Shown piece by piece: positions 52,053 through 62,255 of a stretch of DNA of 64,000 nucleotides. The stretch is from the NCBI GenBank assembly GCA_022414725.1, contig CM039466.1, positions 19,847,970-19,911,969 of the forward strand, read 5' to 3'. Made by a program: the position numbers and the translations under genes. Below the pieces are notes generated by a model, which was not told the DNA's origin, ran no database searches, and was given only the letters and a program-made list of their open reading frames with translations. Source of the stretch: Microglena sp. YARC. Its lineage: Eukaryota; Chlorophyta; Chlorophyceae; Chlamydomonadales; Chlamydomonadaceae. Every line of letters begins with the position of its first letter. Position 1 is the first letter of the stretch.

Positions 52053-52237
52053 TAGGGATCGGCATATCATATGATATTGGCCAAAGGTGAGTATGATATC
52101 ATATGATATCATACAAATTGTATCATATGATTGTATTTAATTGGTAGCTTTAGCCTAGTCAGACTGCCGGCATCATATGATATCAATGATGGCATGATAT
52201 CATATGATATCATATGATATCATATTGCCGTTCCCTA
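52053..52237. mobile_element. hAT-type MITE (family H1) with 8-bp target duplication
   Basis: Ends TAGGGATCGGCA and TGCCGTTCCCTA are inverted. Target duplication GAGATATG (52045-52052 and 52238-52245). The interior is ATATGATATC palindromes, able to form a long hairpin. Same family as 17258-17453. Confidence 0.9.
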
Positions 52238-52387
52238 GAGATATGTAAGAATGCCGGATATACAGTCAATCAGTAAGTAACTACACTTTCAACCTAAATG
52301 GAGTGGTGCCTGAATCTCTATATATCTACATTATGTTGATTTAGACAGTCCAGTAGTTGGAAGACCCCGCCGACCGGTTGTTCTGGT

Positions 52388-52795
52388 GTGGGTTTGTCTA
52401 GGGTCAACGCTGCCGTGGGCTTGTCTAAGGTCAACGCTGACCTGCCCATGACACTTATATATGTGGGCTTGTCTAGGGTCAACGCTGGCCTGCCCATGAC
52501 ACTTATATATGTGGCCTTGTCTAGGGTCAACGCTGGCCTGCCCATGAAACTTATATATGTGGCCTTGTCTAGGGTCAACGCTGGCCTGCCCATGACACTT
52601 ATATATGTGGCCTTGTCTAGGGTCAACGCTGGCCTGCCCATGAAACTTATATATGTGGCCTTGTCTAGGGTCAACGCTGGCCTGCCCATGACACTTATAT
52701 ATGTGGCCTTGTCTAGGGTCAACGCTGGCCTGCCCATGACACTTATATATGTGGCCTTGTCTAGGGTCAACGCTGACCTGCCCATGACAATTATT
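52388..52795. repeat. 48-bp minisatellite, about 8 units
   Basis: Units GGCCTTGTCTAGGGTCAACG, CTGGCCTGCCCATGACACTT, ATATATGT. Forty-eight bp is 16 codons, so both strands stay open with a 16-residue repeat (VALSRVNAGLPMTLIY on plus). There are no spacers, so not CRISPR; no sign that it is translated. Confidence 0.93.
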
Positions 52796-53009
52796 ATGTA
52801 AAGAACTTATGTTATCAGATATGAGATAAAAAGCGGTAAACTAACTGTGACGAGTGCCTGGGTGTGTGGTAGGCTGGGTGGTCTGTCTCGGTGGTCATCA
52901 TCTTGGAGGTGGTTGTGCGCGTCCATGGGAGTGTGCTAGGATGCGACGTCCTTAGCGGTATGTCTAGCTTGAGAGAGCAGGGAGTTGATCATATCAGCAC
53001 TAGAGAGTT

Positions 53010-56000
53010 TCAGAGTGTACAGTTATGATCATGGTCTGTAAGACACTTCCAAGCCTCATCTAGAAACGAGTGCAAGGTAGAATTGAAATAAGGAAAGGTG
53101 GAGAGCGTGGCCCAGACTGTGATGTGATGAACGAATGTTGCAAGAAATATTGCAAGAATGATATTGTCCACACGCCGGCGCATTCGGAAAAGGCGGATTC
53201 CCCGATAGCTGAACGCTTCCCATACCTGAGGTCGCTCAATCCCTATTCCAATTGGCAGATCCAGGGTATGCAGATTGCTGCACGCTGACACGGCTGCGAT
53301 GTCCTTAAGTTGCCTACAATGAGAGAGATCCAGCTTTTGCAGGTTGATGCACGCTGACAAGGCTGTGATGTCCTGAAGCTGATAACATTGAGATAGATTA
53401 AGGGTATGCAGATTGCTGCACGCTGACAAGGCTGCAATGTCCTCAAGTTTATCACAATTACGCAGATCCAGGGTATGCAGATTGCTGTAAGCTGACAAGG
53501 CTGTGATGTCCTGAAGTTCATCACAGTAAGACAGATTAAGGGTATGCAGATTGCTGCACGCTGACAAGGCTGCAATTTCTTCAAGTCGCTCACAGCTAAA
53601 CAGATCCAGGGTATGCAGATTGCTGCACGCTGACAAGGCTGTGATGTCCTCAAGTTGCATACAATCACGCAGATTCAGGGTATGCAGATTGCTGCACGCT
53701 GACAAGGCTGTGATGTCCTCAAGTAGCATACAATCACGCAGATTCAGGGTATGCAGACTGCTAAACCCTGACAGTCTTGTAGTGTCCACACGCCGCCAAG
53801 CACCATAATGTGTAGGGTGTGTAGATTGCAACAGAGCCCCAAAGCTGTGATAACCTGAAGATGCCCAAAATCTGACACATGCAGGGTATGCAGATTGTTG
53901 CACGCTGACAAGGCTGTGATGTTCTGAAGTTGTTGGCAGCTAGACAAATCCAGACTACGCAGATTGCTACATGATGACAAGCCACTGATGTCCTGGAGCT
54001 GCACACAGGCAGAAAGATTCAGGCTATGCAGATTGCTGCACGCTGACAAGGCTGTGATGTCCTGAAGTTGTTGGCAACTAGACAGATCCAGACTACTCAG
54101 ATTGCTACATGCTGACAAGCAAATGATGTCTTGGAGTTGCACACAGGCAGAAAGATTCAGGTCATGCAGATTGCTACACGCCAACAAGGCTGTGATGTTC
54201 TCAAGCTGATCGCAATGAGACAGATTTAGGGCATGCAAATTGCTGCAGGCTGACAAGGCTGTGATGTCCTGATTTTGTCGAAAACCTTGCTGTCCTGAAG
54301 TTGCTGATACACTGAGGTCCAGTGTATGCAGGTAAGAACACGCTGACAAGGCTGCGATGTCCTCAAGCCTGTCACAATAAGACAGATCCAGACTACGCAG
54401 ATTGGTACATGCTGACAAGCCACTGATGTCTTGAAGCTCCACACAGCAAGACAGATTCAGGGTCTGTAGATTGCTACGTGCTGACAAGGCTGAGATGTCC
54501 CTAAGTTCACGACAACCAGTCAAAGTCAGGGTGTGCAAACAGGGGTATGCAGTCAGAACCGACAGATCGTGGAGGTCAACACAATCACTGATGTCAAGGG
54601 AACACAGTGCAGTGTTTAAGTCTATGGCTGCTATAATTGGAGCTGAAATCCCGTGTAACACAGCCTCCTCCAGCTGAGTCAGCAATGCCAAGGGACCAAT
54701 CATCGACCGATCATTGCGCTTTAGCTGGGATGTAAGTGTGCTGTAATGGAACAGTTGTAGTAGTGGATCGCGCCGAATCTCAAGGACACGCAAGCTGGGC
54801 GGTAAGGCAGCTAGGTGTTGGTATGCCTCGGGATATGGTCCGCGGACCTTCTCAAGTACTGGACACTGCTGTAGGATTGCCTGGTTGGTGGCGTATTCCT
54901 GCAGAGAAATAAGGAAAGGTTGGCCGAGAGCAAGGTATTTTCGACCGAAGTTGTGTGGTTCCAATACCTCTACATATCTACAGTCTACTGATTAAGAGAG
55001 GATATATGGAAGACTCACAAGGCCCGTGCCAGCTAGTGCTGCCTGGCGTCTCCGTCAGGCAGGCTCTCTGTAGAACCTAACCTAGGTTCTACCATGCTAC
55101 TTAATAGCTGACCCACCATGTAACACCATCGAATCAATGTATATCAAGTCTCCATATCCTTATCCTACTATCCAATCCACTCAAAGGATCACAAAATGCA
55201 TGATCACAGCAGCAGCAGCAGCAGGAGGTTTACAAGACCTAGGCGCGTCGCAAGCAACGCGGGGCGTGTGGCTATCAAAGCGACAGCAGGTGGCACCGTA
55301 ATCGAGTCCAGCGGACCGAAGCCAGGGTTTACGATAGGGACAGGGGACTGCAAGGGCCAGGTTTCCATGTTTACAGCATGCAAACAAATAGACGGACAAC
55401 GGGGTGACTCTGACAAACAGCGCTGGGCAGGGGACTGGGGGACTCCCGCCCCCCGGAAGGGGTTCTCCGACTGCCCGCCAAATAAATGGTTGTTGGTAGG
55501 TTCAGTCCAGGACTCCAGGGAGTAGCCACTTCAGCTAGATGGCTATGGAAGATGTTAGAATGAGGACGGAGTGTAGAGCATCTCACTTCTTTGTTTCAAG
55601 CATGGTGGAAATGCCTCACAAACTCCACATTCAAGCTGGCACAAGAGTACAGTAAATGATCAGGATTCACGATTCCACCTTGTGCTCAGAGGAATTGTTG
55701 TAATAACAAAGCAGATACATCCCATGGAATTTTCCTGATCCCCTATTCACTCTCCAACACTATCTATACATATGAACGACAGAGCATCTGCATACATATG
55801 GCAGATTATCCTATACACATATTGAAATAATCCCGACACAAGATATCGTAATTTTGATTTTGTGTTGGCATATGAGATTGAAGCTTTATCTCTGAGAAAT
55901 GTGAGACAATTGCCATGGCAGGGGTGAAAATAGCAGTTCACTAGCTATCGGTGAAAACCATGCAGACACACTGCTGGTCAACGATCGTCTGATTATGTTA

Positions 56001-56905
56001 TTCTTCGCCCAACCTTCCTGCTTTCCATATCTGAGCATCTGACATGCAAGATTTGGCATGAGCATATATCCCTTAACTCCGCCAGGCAGTGGGGGCATTC
56101 GGAGTCCAGTAGGGCACCAGCAATGTAACTATCTTCAACATAATCATCATACAAAGTCTAAAATGGGTATGTATGTGTGTGTTCCTATGTTACAGTCCAG
56201 GGGTGGGCCCAATAGGCTAAAGGGACTTTCCCAACCGTATATGAAGGGCTTAAAAAGAAAAGGCACTAATGAACTGAACCCCAAACAATCGTTTTACCGA
56301 CGGCCCCCATGAGTTCGTGCTACAGTGATCATTTAAGTATACTACATAATTAAATCATCATCTCATCTGGGATGATAATTCAATTGTGCAATTATTATGT
56401 GATGGGGTTCCTGAATTTTATGGGGTCCTATTATTGAATTTGTAAATCAGTTTTTCGCTCACTTGTGTGGGTGGTGCCTGTTTACTGACTGTATGAAATT
56501 GTTATCATCAAATGATCCATAGATATTGCAGCTATTGCCTGACATCAACTTCATTTTGCTATAGCCCATACCCATATCTAGCACAACTAGTTGAGTGACA
56601 GCTCAGTTGTTCAATTTAAAAATGCTGGAGACCGAGCTGGAGACTATTTGGAAACCCACGTTTTCTCTAGGCCATGATGACGACTTAGGCGGCCCCCTCC
56701 AGATCAAGCATCGAGTGCTTTCTTCAACGGCCTTGCAAGTTTGCTTGCTAACCAGCCTCCACTTGCCGCGTGTCTCAGAGTCGAAGCAACGCAGCAGATC
56801 GTCTCGACAAATCCACAGCGCATCAGAGATTGCGCTGGGGACGGGGTTTTTTGACACCTCTGGCAATGGAGAACTCCTCCAACCCTTGGTATTCGTCTGC
56901 CCCAT
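53010..56905 (-). CDS. F-box/LRR protein with C-terminal membrane segment, two exons
   Basis: Exon 1 (56905-56660) encodes an F-box-like start, ALWICRDDLLRCFDSETRGK-WRLVSKQTC, ending AAC|GTGGGT in phase 0. Exon 2 starts at 54898 after TTTCTCTGCAG, also phase 0 (EYATNQAILQQCPVLEKVRG), and runs to the stop at 53010. It holds a ~100-residue linker (ALPPSLRVLEIRRDP) and about 20 LRR units of 23 residues with the pattern LHTLNLSxCxQLxDITALSACSN. The C-terminus has a hydrophobic segment, IILAIFLATFVHHITVW. A 1-base shift near 53795 splits the LRR array. F-box proteins link substrates to SCF ubiquitin ligases and LRRs bind the substrate; a membrane anchor is an unusual addition. Whether the exon 1 ATG is the true start is uncertain. 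A related LRR gene lies at 62256-64000. Confidence 0.72.
54968..56188. other. Intron of the F-box/LRR gene
   Basis: Contains a (CAG)n run at 55206-55224, the dispersed repeat 55280-55510 (matching 50925-51130) and otherwise unique AT-rich DNA. No other gene supported. Confidence 0.5.
56189..56345. mobile_element. M1 MITE, partial copy
   Basis: Close to the left half of 19319-19606 (ACAGTCCAGGGGTGGGCC, AAGGGCTTAAAAAGAAAAGG, GAGTTCGTGCTACAGTGATC), preceded by TTA. The right end is missing. Confidence 0.7.
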
Positions 56906-57424
56906 TCGTTCCGAGCAGCCCTAACTGAATCTTAATATCTGCGTGTCTCTGTGCTTGGATACAGAGAAATTGACCATGGAAATTACGGGCGCTGAATATT
57001 AGGAAACAAATGGCCACTGATCGGAATATCAGTCCGGACTGATCGTCCGATGAAAAGGAAAAAAGTAGAGGAGGGGTAAGAGATCTATGTCTACGCCGAA
57101 ACTGTGGCTCGCGCGTCAGTTGTCAGATGTGAGATATCAACAATTAATGGCATTCCTCATTTATGGCGCTTGCAAATGGTAGAATTGTGCGAAGGGCGCA
57201 AGTCGAGGAAAACGCTTGACGCCTCGCCGAATGATCGGAATGGAAACAGTAGAATGGCATATGAAGGGAAGGAAAGAACAGAGGAAATCCGCCTTGAGGC
57301 TTGGCTTCAGGAGCAGGGCGTCGGATTAGCTAGTGAATTAATATGGGCCTGGCCGATGGAGTAACAATCGTACTAGAGCCCAATGCAACCCGAATTCGAC
57401 ACGGGTGCTGGAGGGCCTGCCAAT
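56906..57424. other. Upstream region of the F-box/LRR gene, no gene supported
   Basis: An 86-codon plus frame at 57104-57364 lacks any recognisable motif. The region may hold the promoter of the minus-strand gene. Confidence 0.4.
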
Positions 57425-57452
57425 GTTTTAGGGCTTAGGGTTTAGGGTTTGG
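57425..57452 (+). repeat. Short telomere-like stretch
   Basis: TTTTAGGGCTTAGGGTTTAG followed by GGTTTGG: about three TTTAGGG-type heptamers, the plant and chlorophyte telomere unit. Too short for a telomere; an interstitial remnant or chance. Confidence 0.6.
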
Positions 57453-57628
57453 CTAGTTCAGTGAGCTGCCTGCCGTATCCAAACGTCAGCTGGTGCGGGG
57501 CAAAGGCAACGCTGCAGGCTGAACCCTTAGGGCGCCTTAGGGCCTGCGACGCATCCGTTTTGATCCTCCGATTAGCTCGCTCGATTTGCTCGCCCGTTTT
57601 GCTCGCAGCACGCCTGATGTACTGAAGC

Positions 57629-57658
<30 letters not shown>
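57629..57658. repeat. Poly(G) tract
   Basis: An uninterrupted run of about 30 G, followed by ACGAGGAGGGGGG. The 136-codon minus frame across it is carried by the tract as a proline run and has no domain. Confidence 0.95.
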
Positions 57659-57659
<1 letters not shown>

Positions 57660-57889
57660 GAGGAGGGGGGCCTCCGATTTCGTCCCGGACCCGGTATAAT
57701 ACGACTTCAAAGGGCCGGGAAGGGAGACTCTGCTTGGAACTTATCGACTTGTAAGACCGGGGTCTTGGTGCTATGGGGTGGGTGCTATAGGTGGAAGTGT
57801 AGTTTGGGGCTTCAAGTGGAAGTTTAGTTTGGTCTAGTGGTATGGTAAGCATATTTGCAGTGCCTCAAATACGGGGGATATGGGGGTAC

Positions 57890-58040
57890 GGGTAGTGGTG
57901 GTGGTATGTGGTATGTGGGTAGGGGTGGTGGTGGTGGTGTTGCTGGTAGTGGTAGTGGTGGTGGTGGTGGTGGTGGTATGCGGGTAGGGGTGGTGCTGGT
58001 GCTTGTTGTGGTGGTTTTGGTGCTGGTGCTGGTGTACTAT
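57890..58040. repeat. (GGT)n-rich low-complexity tract
   Basis: GGTGGT, GGTAGT and GTGCTG words over 150 bp, followed by a short ACTGTGTACTATA repeat (58038-58070). Confidence 0.92.
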
Positions 58041-58084
58041 ACTGTGTACTATAATGTGTACTGTACACTGTACTAGGACTGTAT

Positions 58085-58730
58085 ATGGCTTCCTAGCTGG
58101 CTACTGGCTGGCACCAACCAAAACCAACCCCCAACCCCCAACCCCAAAATAAACATCCCCAAACCCAAGCACCACAAATCCCCGAACCCCCCAAACCATT
58201 GTACCAATATATATACCAATACACGAATTGACCAGTTGACCAAAACACCAATTACCAAGCTACTATGGCTTCACCTGCCATATTTCGATCAAGTGCCAAA
58301 GGAGCTGCGAGTGGTAATCAATTCGCATCAGACCAAGGACTAGAGTGTGTGTCCCCCAGTTTTTTGTGTCCTAACATAAATCAATCCATTGAATTCGTTC
58401 CCCACATTTTCGTGGGGGGGCGAAATCTCAAGTTTCCTTGAAGTGTCAGCAGGGGACAAAGCTGATAACGTCAGCTTCAAGGTGGATTAGGTTGCTGTAG
58501 GTTTGGCTGATTAGCCATCTAGGGGATCTGCCTAGATGCCGCTGCCCGTAGCCGACAACAAAACAGTGTTTAAAACAAGCGAGTAAATCACGTTCTTGAT
58601 TGCCTCCTTTGGCTTTGAGGATTGAGGATAGCGTTTGTTGTCTGAATCTAACAAAATCAGATGCATAATACAGCCTGAATGTAATGGACTCCCGAGTATT
58701 GAATTTGATTTCTGAATGTTACATGGTCCA
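58085..58730. other. Intergenic, dispersed repeat fragment at 58525-58555
   Basis: An AACCCCCAA/ACCCCAAA-rich stretch at 58115-58200 and the phrase GATCTGCCTAGATGCCGCTG related to the MITE ends at 17050-17218. No gene supported. Confidence 0.5.
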
Positions 58731-59262
58731 AAGTTTTGTCTGCAAGTCGAGTGCAAGGAATGATTGGTGTAGGTCACTAGTACGATACTTCAGCCGGAGG
58801 GCCCCTCTGACTCCCGCAACTACATGGCCGTCTGACAGCCTGGCACAATGCTCTCCGACACTGGCCCGGTGGCCCCGCCCCTGCCCCTGCTGGTTCATCT
58901 GGTTGGCGACACGTTCGAACTGTGCCGTTGCAGCGCGGTGTCCACGCTTCTCCTCTTACTGAGCAGGCTCTCGCAAGCAAGTTACCACCCCTGCACTTGT
59001 ATGAAAGCTTCAAATCCATTGCAGCATGGTGGCAGTCTAACCAGCTCCGGCAATTCCGTTTATCTCCCCCCCCCCCCTCCCATTTTGCCCCGCCTCTTCC
59101 GATTGCCTCGTTTTCTTGCACCCGTTCCACCACCACCATCCATCCCATTCCCATTCTCAAAATTCCGATTCTCAATGTTCGTATCTGTTCCTCGGGTGCA
59201 GAGCTAGCCCATCTGGGTGCATGCTGCCTACCTACGTGCCTAGCTACATGAATGCCTAGCTA
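58731..59262. repeat. Segmental duplication, copy 2
   Basis: See copy 1 at 48920-49455. This copy has a longer GGCCCGGTGGCCCCGCC block and a C-run near 59069-59079. Confidence 0.8.
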
Positions 59263-60439
59263 CCAAGCTGCATGCTGTCCACCCCATGCAGTTCCTGAAT
59301 CTGCCAGAGTGGATTAATCTGCGTCTACTGTTGAGTTGAGTTTCTTGTTAGTTTATCGCATGCAGCGGTGAAACTCCTGCATAGTGTTGGCTTGGAAACT
59401 GCTCTTGATTGGTGGCATCCAAATGCTGGACAGGACTACCATAGTGACTCACAATTATTTCCAATCATACTACTGCTACTGCTATGCTTGGGGTAGACAT
59501 ATGTAGGCCAGGGTGCGTGCCCATGACTCACACAAAGATCGGAGTAGCGCACCATCCTTACCAGCCTGCCCCCCCCTCCCCTTTAGATGATATTATTGAT
59601 GCATGAAACATACATTGCATTGTCTGCCTATGACAGTGTACTTACTTTTACATTGCATTGTCATAGACAGGCCATAGCTTCCCCAAGACAAGCCCGCTCC
59701 GCAACATCCTGGGGGTTCTTCCAACCATCCTCATAATCACAGGGTACGAGCACTTGAGCAATGAAGCAAATGTATGCATCATGTTTTATTTACAGACCAA
59801 CATAGAACCAGGTCAGGCAGCCAGTAGGAGGTGCAGCGTGGCTTAGGACTCACGGATGGATCTAGTTTAACAAGGCTGGACCATGTCAAGAGAGACTAAG
59901 ACAAGGGGTCCATATTAACCAATATTTATATTATATTATATTTATATTATATTCCGCGGCACTCGACAACCTTATACTCGGTCCCCAGCAACTACCTCAA
60001 TTGGAACGAGAATACCCAATACCTCCAGACCGAGGTCAATATGGAAAGTAGAATGCAGTAATAATGGACAGACTGGCGAACTCAAGATATAAGGTATGAG
60101 ACATAGAGGGCGGTAAACGAACTATGAGTGCCTGGTTGCATGCTAGGACTTGATTGCATGCTAGGACTTGAACTTGCACTTGCAGCTAAAAGCAGCATTA
60201 GTCAGGGAGTTCAAAACAAAAGTAGCATCAAGAAACTCGCAGCTAGGTTCTAGCGCTGATAACTTGAACTTGAACTTGGTTACATAGCTTCAGCCAGCAA
60301 TTTGGCTGCTCACCGTCTTTGGCAGTAAAAACAAAAAAACAGGAAATGTAAATGTTCTTCAGTTTTCAAAATTTTCTTTTCCCCCCCTCTTCTTCTGAAC
60401 GATACAAACAGTATGAAAAAATCTAATCATACCTATGAA
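59263..60439. other. Intergenic, no gene supported
   Basis: Unique sequence with a TATATTATATTTATATTATA patch near 59930-59950 and a doubled TTGCATGCTAGGACTTG at 60134-60170. I see no exon, RNA gene or element ends. Confidence 0.5.
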
Positions 60440-61995
60440 AAAAGACTTGATCCAGACCCTTCATACATTCATGGATGAACTGAGGAAGCTTTGCTCAAAA
60501 TTCAACTTCTGGATTGCACTTCTGGTAATGAAGAGGAATCATTTTACTCTCAGATTGGGAAATCAGGTTCTGATACTTTCTTCTTTAATTCAGTAAGGCT
60601 TCATCAGAACATTCAAATACCACATGGTGTTCATCTTGAACGGTTCCAGAATCACGAAGGTGACACACTCGATTCTCCCAAGGAACAATTGGACGTTTCC
60701 ATCTATCAGTTTCCACCTTTAGGTAGTGGGGGGAAGTTCTAAATCTATACATATTACGCACCCCCTAGTGAGGTAGGTCTTGTATGAGATACTTGGGCGT
60801 CTCATGTTTCCCGTTCTCATCCCGTGAGGAGGACATCCAAGTCTGGTACACAGCATTCATCCTTCCTTGTGATCCCGAGCTTTCATCTCTAGGGCACGTA
60901 TCTGATGACTAGGTGCTATAGTAAAAGAAAAGATGATTGGAGAATAGGACCTTCTCCACTTTGTTCCGTTTAACTGGTTTAAGTTTCTAAGGTCCCACAC
61001 CTCCATGTAAATTGGTGGCCCGAGATTCATCCTCGGAATCTTCTAAGGAGTACAACGTCGCTAGTGTATCAGATACATCCTTGCTCCAACAGTCTTTGCG
61101 TTCTCTAGCTTTATTAAGATTGGCAAGGGCAATGTCCCTCATCATACCAGAGTAGCTATCACAGTATTTCACAATGGAGCTCTAGTATTTAATCACTGAT
61201 TTCAACCAGAAATAGTGAAGTGGGAATGGACATGTTTCTTTCAACCAGAAATAGTGAATTGGGAATAGTCATGTTTCTTTCAACCAGAAATAGTGAATTG
61301 GGAATGGACATGTTTCTTTCAACCAGAAATAGTGAATTGGGAATGGACATGTTTCTTTCAACCAGAAATAGTAAATTGGGAATGGACATGTTTCTTTCAA
61401 CCAGAAATAGTGAATTGGGAATGGACATGTTTCTTTCAACGCAATGTTTTGGGGGACAGATATCTTCACTCCTAGGGCACGCTTCGTAAATCCAGCATGC
61501 CTCATGTGAATATCTGTAGATACTACTTTGTCTCTGCTGGTAGCACCAATAATATGTTGAATGTCCGGTGCTCCAGATTTGAGAGCCATACATTCCAGCA
61601 GCAGATAGGGCTAAAGACTGGAAAAGCCAAAGCATGGCGTGTGGTCTATCCTTAACTGCATACTCTTCACCAATATCTGTAAGACGCTTGATCCCGGCCA
61701 AAAAAGGGCCAGCTGCGTATTCAGAATCATGTTTCATGCATCCCTTCTCATTGAATACCACACCAAGGTATTTGAACTCAGACACCCTCTCCAGACTTCG
61801 ATTGTTTAGACGAAAGTCATAAGAGTGTTCATCATAGAGGTTAGGTTAAAAAACCATAACCTGGGGTTTATCCTCGGTTAACTGCTAGGCCCTTGTCCTT
61901 AGCATACACAGCCAATTTATCCAGCATCTTCTGGGGATCCCTAGCACTATTGGCTAAAAGATGAAGGTCATCTGCATACATCATATTTGTGAAAT
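60440..61995 (-). mobile_element. LINE remnant: end of RT, C-terminal zinc domain, internal minisatellite
   Basis: On the minus strand: RT palm MMYADDLHLLANSARDPQKM (YADD) near 61990-61930; then FKYLGVVFNEKGCMKHDSEY and LWLFQSLALSAAGMYGSQIW (61780-61570), typical of the RT thumb end; then a 39-bp repeat block; MRDIALANLNKARERKDCWS (61150-61080); and near 60720-60590 a C-terminal NRVCHLRDSGTVQDEHHVVF followed by ECSDEALL, a C...H-x4-C zinc module. Several stops and shifts; non-functional. Confidence 0.78.
61199..61440. repeat. 39-bp minisatellite inside the LINE ORF, 6 units
   Basis: Units of CAACCAGAAATAGTGAATTG plus GGAATGGACATGTTTCTTT. Thirty-nine bp is 13 codons, so the LINE frame stays open with a repeated ERNMSIPNSLFLV. 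Confidence 0.93.
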
Positions 61996-62043
61996 ACTAG
62001 TGTATTCATTTAATCCAAACCGTGCTCCTTGTTCGTTGGGGAA

Positions 62044-62236
62044 CAGGGTACTTCAAATGGCCAAATTGGCCAGCGCTTTAGCGCACTTGAAAGCAAAAAA
62101 ACTGCGCTTTAGTGCAAAAAGCGCAAAAATTGCTCGCAGCGCCCACAAGGGGTTGCAAAAAACTGCGCTTAAAGCGCAGAGGGGGTCAAAAAGTCAGCGC
62201 TCAAAAGCGCAAAAGCGCGTGCTTTGAATTACCCTG
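62044..62236. mobile_element. hAT-type MITE (family H2) with 8-bp target duplication
   Basis: Ends CAGGGTACTTCAAA and TTTGAATTACCCTG are inverted. Flanked by TTGGGGAA on both sides (62036-62043 and 62237-62244). The interior is rich in AAAGCGC/GCGCTTT words. Inserted about 12 bp beyond the stop of the LRR gene. Confidence 0.88.
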
Positions 62237-62255
62237 TTGGGGAAGCAATCCTTGC

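Noticed and set aside
52318..52801. Regular 48-bp repeats considered as a CRISPR-like array or a repeat protein
   Set aside because: Units are directly contiguous with no variable spacers, the genome is eukaryotic, and both strands are open only because 48 is divisible by three.
57442..57852. 136-codon minus-strand frame with a proline run
   Set aside because: The run is the poly(G) tract; the flanking sequence has no recognisable domain and no gene structure.
60491..60742. 83-codon plus-strand frame
   Set aside because: The minus strand of the same interval encodes the LINE C-terminal zinc module, so this is its shadow.
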